A stretch of DNA of 20,432 nucleotides. Origin: Endomicrobiia bacterium (GTDB taxonomy: Bacteria; Elusimicrobiota; Endomicrobiia; Endomicrobiales; Endomicrobiaceae). The position numbers were made by a program, and so were the translations under genes. The stretch lies in NCBI GenBank assembly GCA_025998295.1, contig BNVT01000011.1:1-20432 (forward strand). Reading direction: 5' to 3'. The notes under the pieces are model-generated. The model saw only the letters and a program-made list of their open reading frames with translations. It was not told the DNA's origin and searched no databases. This document shows, in pieces, positions 14,428-20,432 of the stretch. Every line of letters begins with the position of its first letter. Within the stretch, counting starts at the first letter, position 1.

Positions 14428-17238
14428 ATGGATGTGATAAAAATTCGTGGGGCTAGACAACACAATCTAAAGAACATAGATATTGATATACCAAAAAATA
14501 AACTTGTTGTTATTACAGGTTTGTCAGGTTCGGGAAAATCTTCCCTTGCTTTTGATACGATTTATGCCGAAGGTCAGAGAAGATATGTTGAATCTCTATC
14601 CACTTATGCAAGACAATTTTTGGCAGTTATGGACAAGCCTGATGTGGATATTATTGAAGGTTTGTCTCCCGCGATATCAATAGAACAAAGAAACTCATCT
14701 CGCAATCCACGCTCTACAGTGGGAACGGTAACAGAGGTTTATGATTATCTTAGACTTTTGTTTGCAAGAGTAGGCGTTCCTCACTGTCCAAAATGCGGTA
14801 AAATAATCCAACCTCAATCTGCACAGCAGATAATTGATGCAATTATGGAACTACCTAATTCAACAACGATTCATATACTAGCGCCCCTTATAAGAGGAAG
14901 ATCTGGTACATATGAAGAGCTTTTTTTACGTCTTGCAAAAAAAGGATATTCCAGAGTAAGAGTTGATGATAATATTTACATGCTTGACGAAGATATAAAA
15001 TTAGATAGGTATAAAAAACACACTATCGATATAGTAATAGACAGAATAAAGCTTGACAAATACTTGCGCTCCAGAGTAGCAGATTCAGTTGAAACTGCTT
15101 TAAAAGGGTCGAAAGGCACAGTAATTGTTATCGTAATGGAAGACTCTAAAGCTGTATCAGAAACAGTTTACAGCCAACAACACGCCTGTATAGACTGCGG
15201 AATAAATCTTGCTGGAATAGAATCGAGATTATTTTCTTTTAATTCCCCGTTTGGAGCTTGCTCTGAGTGCGGCGGACTTGGAAATAAAATAGAAATTGAT
15301 GAGGATTTAGTGGTACCTGATAAAAACCGTTCTGTAAAGCAAGGTGCGATTATTGCATGGTCGGAACCGATAACAACAAGAACCAGCAGATGGAAAAGTA
15401 GCTGGGGCGGATATTACTGGAAACTTTTAACAGAAGCGGCAAAAAAGAATAAAATTCCATTAAATATTCCCTGGAAAGAACTTGCAAGGAAACAGCAGGA
15501 AATTCTTTTATACGGACATGATGATTTTGAAGGTGTTATAACAAATATGCAGCGAAGATATAACGAAACAGAATCTGCTTTTGTAAGAGAAGAAATTCAT
15601 AATAGATATATGGGAAAAAGAATTTGCCCATCATGTAAAGGACAAAGACTTAAAAAAGAAGCGCTTTCGATTTTAATTGATGATAAGTCAATTTCAGATA
15701 TTACAAAAATGTCTATTGAAAAAGCATTAGTTTTTTTTAACAACATTAAGTTTAACGAGAAAGACAAAATTATAAGTAACACTATTTTAAAAGAGATATG
15801 TGAAAGGTTACAGTTTTTGAATAATGTTGGTTTGGGATATTTAAGTTTAGGGAGAGAAAGCGGCACTCTTGCAGGCGGCGAAGCGCAGAGAATACATTTG
15901 GCTACTCAAATAGGCTCAGGTCTTACAGGTGTTTTGTATGTGCTTGACGAACCGTCTATAGGTCTTCATCAGAGAGATAACAATAAACTTTTAGAGACTT
16001 TGATAAGACTTAGAGATCTAGGAAACACTTTAATTGTCGTTGAACATGATGAAGATACAATGAGAATCGCCGATTACATAGTAGACTTAGGCCCTGGAGC
16101 GGGAGTACACGGTGGATATATAGTGGCGCAGGGGAATGCGAAAGAAATAGTTAAATATAAAAATTCTTTGACGGGTCAATATTTAAAAGGAACTTTAAAA
16201 ATACCTATACCTAAAAAAAGAAAACAACATTTGGATAAATGGCTTACTATTGAAGGTGTTCAACAATTTAATTTAAAAAATATAAATGTCAGTATTCCTC
16301 TAGGTCTTTTTGTATGCGTTACAGGCGTATCAGGCAGCGGAAAATCCACTTTAGTGCATGAAGTGATATATAAAAATTTAGCTCATAAGTTCTACAGAGC
16401 AAAAGAAGAACCGGGCAAATTTAAAAATATGGAAGGGCTTGAGAATATAGACAAGGTTGTTATTGTTGACCAGTCCCCTATTGGAAGAACACCAAGATCA
16501 AATCCTGCAACTTATACGGGTGCGTTTTCTATGATAAGAGATTTATTTGCACAAGTTCCCGAAGCGAAAGCAAGAGGATACATGCCCGGTAGATTTTCTT
16601 TTAATGTAAAAGGTGGCAGATGCGAAAACTGTCAGGGAGACGGAACTTTAAAAATTGAAATGCAATTTTTGTCTGATATTTACGTCAAATGTGATGTTTG
16701 TGATGGCAGAAGGTTTAATGAAGAAACTTTACAAATAAGATATAAAGGCAAGAATATAGATGAAGTTTTAAATATGACAATAGAGGAAAGTGCTAGGTTT
16801 TTTGAGAATATCCCTACGCTTAGAAGAATTCTATCCACTCTTGAAGACGTGGGGCTTGGATATATAAGAATAGGACAGCAAGCCACAATTCTTTCGGGCG
16901 GTGAAGCCCAAAGAATCAAACTTGCTGCAGAACTTTCAAAGAGAGCCACAGGGAGAACAATATACATTCTTGACGAGCCTACTACCGGTTTACATTTTGC
17001 GGATGTAGAAAAACTTCTTGAAGTACTGCAGAGACTTTCATACGCAGGTAACACAGTCCTTGTTATAGAACATAATCTTGACGTTATTAAAACTGCCGAC
17101 TGGCTTATTGATTTAGGTCCTGAAGGTGGTGAAAAGGGCGGCAAAATTGTAGCAGAAGGAACGCCTGAAGATATAATGAAAAACACTAAATCATTTACAG
17201 GTCGTTATTTAAAAGAGCATATTAATCGTCATAAATAA
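14428..17238 (+). CDS. uvrA: Excinuclease ABC subunit A
   Basis: DNA-damage recognition ATPase of nucleotide excision repair, working as a dimer with UvrB. 936 residues, the normal length. Walker A GLSGSGKS (31-38) is followed by the first zinc module Cys254/257/278/281 (CIDCG...ACSECGG). Signature [10 protein letters not shown] (481-490) and Walker [11 protein letters not shown] follow. The second half has Walker A GVSGSGKS (633-640), a second zinc module Cys732/735/755/758 (CENC...CDVC), [10 protein letters not shown] (822-831) and [10 protein letters not shown]. The start is ambiguous: GGAGGG at 14411 is six bases from GTG 14422 and 12 from ATG 14428. UvrA proteins usually begin as in [17 protein letters not shown], hence ATG, but GTG would add only two residues. 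The first base of a spurious upstream frame is 14392. Confidence 0.97.
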   Translation: MDVIKIRGARQHNLKNIDIDIPKNKLVVITGLSGSGKSSLAFDTIYAEGQRRYVESLSTYARQFLAVMDKPDVDIIEGLSPAISIEQRNSSRNPRSTVGTVTEVYDYLRLLFARVGVPHCPKCGKIIQPQSAQQIIDAIMELPNSTTIHILAPLIRGRSGTYEELFLRLAKKGYSRVRVDDNIYMLDEDIKLDRYKKHTIDIVIDRIKLDKYLRSRVADSVETALKGSKGTVIVIVMEDSKAVSETVYSQQHACIDCGINLAGIESRLFSFNSPFGACSECGGLGNKIEIDEDLVVPDKNRSVKQGAIIAWSEPITTRTSRWKSSWGGYYWKLLTEAAKKNKIPLNIPWKELARKQQEILLYGHDDFEGVITNMQRRYNETESAFVREEIHNRYMGKRICPSCKGQRLKKEALSILIDDKSISDITKMSIEKALVFFNNIKFNEKDKIISNTILKEICERLQFLNNVGLGYLSLGRESGTLAGGEAQRIHLATQIGSGLTGVLYVLDEPSIGLHQRDNNKLLETLIRLRDLGNTLIVVEHDEDTMRIADYIVDLGPGAGVHGGYIVAQGNAKEIVKYKNSLTGQYLKGTLKIPIPKKRKQHLDKWLTIEGVQQFNLKNINVSIPLGLFVCVTGVSGSGKSTLVHEVIYKNLAHKFYRAKEEPGKFKNMEGLENIDKVVIVDQSPIGRTPRSNPATYTGAFSMIRDLFAQVPEAKARGYMPGRFSFNVKGGRCENCQGDGTLKIEMQFLSDIYVKCDVCDGRRFNEETLQIRYKGKNIDEVLNMTIEESARFFENIPTLRRILSTLEDVGLGYIRIGQQATILSGGEAQRIKLAAELSKRATGRTIYILDEPTTGLHFADVEKLLEVLQRLSYAGNTVLVIEHNLDVIKTADWLIDLGPEGGEKGGKIVAEGTPEDIMKNTKSFTGRYLKEHINRHK

Positions 17239-17405
17239 TTTTTTTGTCAATTATAAATGTTTAAGGGGAATAAAAACAAAATATTCTGTGGTAATTCCTC
17301 TTTTTTGCAAAAAAGGAGCGGCAGGCAAGCCTTGCGGGGTATTTACTATTTGCCTTTTCCAAACTACTCATAAGTAGAACTACATGCTTTAAGAGAGGGT
17401 GTAAA

Positions 17406-17579
17406 ATGTTATTAAATTTAATAGTAAATGCGATTATTTTTGGTGTTTTTTATACATTAGTATTTTTGCTGGTTTTTAAGATAAAAATGTTCAAAATAAA
17501 TTTTGTGCCTATGTTTTTTTTTACTTCAATCATGTACGTTGTTATTACTTTGCTTTTAAGGAGATTCGTTAGATTTTAA
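17406..17579 (+). CDS. 57-residue two-helix membrane protein
   Basis: A small frame with a good ribosome site (AGAGAGGG before ATG 17406) starts MLLNLIVNAIIFGVFYTLVF. It has two hydrophobic segments (about 3-25 and 32-51) separated by a basic stretch, KIKMFK, and ends in the basic tail RRFVRF. That gives a helical hairpin with both ends probably cytoplasmic. It contains a run of nine T (17514-17522) encoding three Phe. It lies 1 base before the start of the AlkD-like gene, so the two are probably translated in series. It belongs to no family I recognise. The preceding 167 bases after uvrA hold only an AT palindrome (TTTTTTGCAAAAAA, 17301-17314). Confidence 0.6.
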   Translation: MLLNLIVNAIIFGVFYTLVFLLVFKIKMFKINFVPMFFFTSIMYVVITLLLRRFVRF

Positions 17580-17580
17580 A

Positions 17581-18291
17581 ATGGAAACAAATTTGACAAA
17601 AGCCCTTTTAGAAGATTTAAGACATTATAAAGACGAAGTTTTTGCAAGATATAATGCAAAATATTTTCAGACGTATAAAGGTGGTTACGGCGAGGGCGAT
17701 TTTTTTTGGGGAATTAAAGTTCCACAACAGAGGGTTATAGCAAGAAAATATTGGGGAAGTATAGATTTAGAAGAGATTGAAGAATTGTTACAATACAAAA
17801 TCCACGAAGTAAGACTTACCGTGTTGATGATTCTAGTTGAAAAATATAAAAAAATTAATGGTAATGGCAAGTCTAGTATTGTGAAAATGTATTTGAGAAA
17901 TTCTAAATACATTAACAATTGGGATTTGGTTGATTTGTCTGCGCCTTATATTACTGGAGACTATTGGAATAATAATTCTTTAAAAGATTTTTGGATGTAT
18001 GCAAAATCCGGATATCTTTGGAAAGAAAGAATTGCAATGGTTTCTACTTTTTGCTTTATAAAACAAAAAAGATTTGACGAGACTTTAGTGCTTGCAAAGA
18101 TGTTTTTGAATAATAAACATGATTTAATACATAAAGCGTCCGGATGGATGCTTAGGGAAGTTGGAAAACGCGATATAAAACCACTTGTTTTGTTTTTAGA
18201 CAAATATTCTCGCGTTATGCCCAGGACAATGTTAAGATATTCGATTGAAAAGTTATCTCCGGAAAGAAGAAAACGTTACATGGAAAAATAA
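17581..18291 (+). CDS. AlkD-like DNA alkylation repair protein (HEAT-like repeats)
   Basis: 236 residues, all helical, matching the AlkC/AlkD superfamily of DNA glycosylases that excise N3- and N7-alkylated purines. The region GGYGEGDFFWGIKVPQQR (34-51) and NNWDLVD (112-118) with Trp114 and Asp118, then KERIAMV with Arg150, correspond to the Trp/Asp/Arg trio of Bacillus cereus AlkD. HKASGWMLREVGKRD (185-198) is the other conserved block. The start ATG follows one base after the stop of the small membrane protein. The nearest strong ribosome site (AAGGAG at 17558) is 17 bases away, so coupling to the preceding gene is likely. Together with uvrA it forms a DNA-repair patch. Activity is inferred from retained residues. 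Confidence 0.88.
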   Translation: METNLTKALLEDLRHYKDEVFARYNAKYFQTYKGGYGEGDFFWGIKVPQQRVIARKYWGSIDLEEIEELLQYKIHEVRLTVLMILVEKYKKINGNGKSSIVKMYLRNSKYINNWDLVDLSAPYITGDYWNNNSLKDFWMYAKSGYLWKERIAMVSTFCFIKQKRFDETLVLAKMFLNNKHDLIHKASGWMLREVGKRDIKPLVLFLDKYSRVMPRTMLRYSIEKLSPERRKRYMEK

Positions 18292-18348
18292 TAAGTCTCT
18301 TTTTCAAGACTAAGGAACACAATACCAATGGATTGATTTGGATTTATA

Positions 18349-18390
18349 TATGGTTTTGCCACTTTTTCTAAGTCCTTATTGCAAACCATA
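18349..18390. repeat. Inverted repeat in gap after the AlkD-like gene
   Basis: TATGGTTTTGC (18349-18359) and GCAAACCATA (18381-18390) can pair over 10 bp with one bulged T, around a 21-base loop. No T-run follows immediately, so it is not a textbook terminator. The rest of 18292-18524 shows no gene. Confidence 0.3.
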
Positions 18391-18524
18391 AATAAAAATT
18401 TTATGCATAATTAATTACATAATCGAAGCAAAAAATGTCAAAAGTTAGACACTATTAAAGAGGTTTTACGGGATATTGAAAAAGACATAATCATAAGAAT
18501 CTCTATGCAAGAGATGTCCATGTA

Positions 18525-18701
18525 ATGATAAATGAGCATAAAGAAGTTTCCAACAAGAATGAATATCAAAAAACATTTGAAAGATGCAAAAAGGCAGCGG
18601 AACAGGGAGATGCTGCCTCTCAATATAATTTAAGGCTGATGTATCGCAAAGGAGATGGAGTATAAAAAAATTATAAAGAAAGCATTAACTTAAGTACCTA
18701 A
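18525..18701 (+). pseudogene. Sel1-like repeat protein remnant with nonsense codon
   Basis: From ATG 18525 the frame gives CKKAAEQGDAASQYNLRLMY then RKGDGV, a canonical Sel1-like (TPR-related) repeat. TAA at 18663-18665 interrupts it exactly where the repeat consensus has one codon between GDGV and KNY. The same frame continues KNYKESINLST and ends at TAA 18699. One base change (for example GAA to TAA) would explain the break. Only about one repeat remains, without a signal peptide. Functional Sel1 proteins carry several repeats and mediate protein-protein contacts, so this is a decayed stump. Between it and 18828 nothing else is recognisable. Confidence 0.65.
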
Positions 18702-18828
18702 AAATAGACTTTTAACAAAGTTCTTTGCTTGGGAACATACCTTAGTAGAAGAAAACGCTTTGGCTTTGAGATTTAATTTGATAACTGGAATGTATAATTT
18801 TAAAACCTAGGTTTGAAAAAGAGGTCTA

Positions 18829-20007
18829 ATGATAACAAAAGATTTAATTTTAAGAATTTTTTCTGCCGCAAATATTTTAAGATGGAATGATCATATACGT
18901 CCGTTTGATTTCTTTGAGCTCGATAAGCAAGCCCATAAAATGATAATTGCTTACATAGTTGCAAAATTTGAAGAAGAAGATGGTAACCCAGTCGATTGGA
19001 CAAAACTTATTGAAGGCGGAATTTTCGAATTTTTTCAGAGAATAATGCTTACAGATTTAAAACCTGAAATTTTCCGTGAAATAATGTCAAAAAAAGAAAA
19101 AGAATTAAACAAATGGGTAATAGAAAACTTAAATAACGACCTATCGGCTTTAAATGGAAACTTTGGTAAGAGGTGTTCGAGATATCTTTTGGATACAGAT
19201 TATGCCTTACACGAAAAAAGAATTTTAAGTGCAGCTCACTGCCTATCAACGAAATGGGAATTCGCTATAATCTATCCATGGAATTCGATGATTTATGGTA
19301 TAGAAAAAACAAAACAGGAAATAGAAGAAAGTATTGCTGTTTTTGATGATTTATCAGGTATAAAAAAATTAGTAATAAACAGAAAATATTATGGATTTTT
19401 AGATCTGTGCGGTCAGCTGCGGTTTCAACAAAGATGGGCGCAGGCTTTTAGAATACCAAAGACAAGTGTGTTGGGTCATATGCTTACAGTAGCATTCTTT
19501 TCATACATGCTGTCAGTGGAAATGAATGCTTCAGAAAAGAGAAGGTATAATAATTTTTATTCTTCGTTATTTCACGATATCCCCGAGATTCTTACAAAAG
19601 ATATAGTGTCACCTGTAAAATCTTCAATATCGGGATTGGAAGATATTATAAAACAATACGAAAAGAAACAAGTTGATGAAAAAATCCTCCCTCTAATTCC
19701 GCCGGGCTGGCATTCGGAAATGCAATATTTTATAGAAGATGAATTTTCAGATAAAATTGTTGAAAACAATAGCGTAGAAAGAGTTGACAACGCAGCATGT
19801 TTTGACAATAATAAATATAATGCTGTTGATGGAACTTTAACCGAAATATGCGATAAATTGTGCGCATATATTGAAGTTTCAATGGCGTTGGAATACGGTA
19901 TAAAATCTCCAGTACTAATTAAATCTAAGCAAAAACTTTATGATAAATATGCTGGAATTCGAAAGAACAAGCTGGATTTTAAACAATTGTTTGATTATTT
20001 CTGTTAA
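18829..20007 (+). CDS. YfbR-like HD-domain phosphohydrolase
   Basis: 392-residue cytoplasmic protein. The C-terminal half carries a complete HD metal site: His217 (SVLGHMLTV), His249-Asp250 with Glu253 (LFHDIPEI) and Asp342 (ICDKLCAYIE). This is the H...HD...D pattern of YfbR-type 5'-deoxynucleotidases and related HD hydrolases. The N-terminal half begins FSAANILRWNDHIRP, reminiscent of the YfbR start, and has an all-helical composition but no intact HD pair, so the protein may be a duplicated fold with one dead half. AAAGAGG four bases before ATG 18829 is a good ribosome site. Nucleotide hydrolysis is the likely activity, but the substrate is not visible from sequence. Confidence 0.8.
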   Translation: MITKDLILRIFSAANILRWNDHIRPFDFFELDKQAHKMIIAYIVAKFEEEDGNPVDWTKLIEGGIFEFFQRIMLTDLKPEIFREIMSKKEKELNKWVIENLNNDLSALNGNFGKRCSRYLLDTDYALHEKRILSAAHCLSTKWEFAIIYPWNSMIYGIEKTKQEIEESIAVFDDLSGIKKLVINRKYYGFLDLCGQLRFQQRWAQAFRIPKTSVLGHMLTVAFFSYMLSVEMNASEKRRYNNFYSSLFHDIPEILTKDIVSPVKSSISGLEDIIKQYEKKQVDEKILPLIPPGWHSEMQYFIEDEFSDKIVENNSVERVDNAACFDNNKYNAVDGTLTEICDKLCAYIEVSMALEYGIKSPVLIKSKQKLYDKYAGIRKNKLDFKQLFDYFC

Positions 20008-20054
20008 CAAAATAATATCTAGAAAAATAGTATTAGACCTCTTTACAAACTGTT

Positions 20055-20240
20055 CATAAGTAATTTTCCCACGGGGGGGCATTTGTAAGAACACAGATCT
20101 TGCTTTAAAGTCTACCCTATATCATTTTTCCCTTGATACTCTATGCATCGTTTTAGGTTTCTCTAAAAACCAATTCTATCATTTCCATCTCGGGAAAAAT
20201 GATGCAGGACTAACTTCATCCCTCAATCTTAGGCATTGTT
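20055..20240. mobile_element. Hairpin-rich repeat, degraded second copy
   Basis: Aligns along its length with 7441-7645: TTTCCCACG, ATTTGTAAG, CACAGA, TTGCTTTA, CCTATATCATTTTTCCCTTG, ACTCTATG, TTTCTCTAAA, ATTCTATCATTTCC and CGGGAAAAATGATGCA are shared in order. The long internal complement ATCATTTTTCCC / GGGAAAAATGAT is preserved. The left end hairpin has lost its arms and loop (CCCACGGGGGGGCA), and the right one has decayed to CTCAATCTTAGGCATTG. The remaining ends of the window, 20008-20054 and 20241-20432, hold no firm gene. Confidence 0.6.
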
Positions 20241-20360
20241 CTGGTTTTGGCGCTGAAAACATAAAAAATCCTTAGATCATTAAACCTCCTACATAACTAA
20301 CATACAAAAGTACAATAGAAGTACTATGAAACAAAAAAGAAAGCAGTTAGGTCATATGTA

Positions 20361-20432
20361 ATGGATTTAGTATTAATGGGAGTAAAGAAAGCATTTGATA
20401 AAAGAGTCAAGGATAGCAAGGAGAGAAGAGAA
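20361..20432 (+). CDS. Possible gene start running off the right edge
   Basis: From ATG 20361 the frame stays open for the remaining 24 codons (MDLVLMGVKKAFDKRVKDSK...), lysine- and arginine-rich. It extends upstream without a stop to about 20317. There is no clear ribosome site, and too little sequence to identify it. Confidence 0.2.
   Translation, partial: MDLVLMGVKKAFDKRVKDSKERRE

Overview
The window is AT-rich, densely coded bacterial DNA containing housekeeping genes, with several eroded genes between them. The gene set (IspD/IspF isoprenoid route, shikimate dehydrogenase, branched-chain aminotransferase, SpoIID-type protein, [FeFe]-hydrogenase maturase HydF, triose-phosphate isomerase, RpiB, UvrA, an AlkD-like glycosylase, and a secreted 'GGxVxGNGNATGN' repeat protein) together with pseudogenes suggests a fermentative, hydrogen-handling anaerobe. 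My best guess is an Elusimicrobiota / Endomicrobium-type insect-gut symbiont with a decaying genome. This is inference from gene content and style, not from any database match.

Left block (1-5705, all minus strand). Reading in the direction of transcription: SpoIID-like protein, a short open remnant, aroE, ispD, ispF, ilvE, a decayed C-terminal piece of L-aspartate oxidase (nadB), then the N-terminal 257 residues of a secreted repeat protein that runs off the left edge. That protein has no good ribosome site of its own. Its start overlaps the stop of a 12-residue leader ORF that does have one.

Middle block (5706-11733). A 330-base divergent promoter region leads rightwards to an ABC-F ATPase whose second Walker B motif lacks the catalytic glutamate. 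It converges on two tandem, recently duplicated AroP/PheP-type amino-acid permeases on the minus strand. Between the convergent genes sits a ~200-base hairpin-rich repeat that recurs in degraded form at ~20055-20240. Its two end hairpins share a TTGC loop and lie in the same orientation, which resembles a non-autonomous IS200/IS605-type element. Upstream of the permeases are ~1.26 kb without a convincing gene but with a strong stem-loop cluster about 150-215 bases before hydF.

Right block (11734-20432, plus strand): hydF, tpiA (with its own promoter inside the hydF end), rpiB, uvrA, a 57-residue two-helix membrane protein, an AlkD-like DNA glycosylase, a Sel1-repeat pseudogene broken by a nonsense codon, a YfbR-like HD-domain protein, and the second repeat copy.

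Functionally the window covers amino-acid metabolism (ilvE, aroE, permeases), isoprenoid precursors (ispD/F), central carbon (tpiA, rpiB), hydrogenase maturation (hydF), DNA repair (uvrA, AlkD-like) and envelope or surface functions (SpoIID-like, repeat protein). I see no phage, CRISPR, rRNA or tRNA. The least ordinary items are the leader/repeat-protein arrangement, the repeat family and the ABC-F active-site change.
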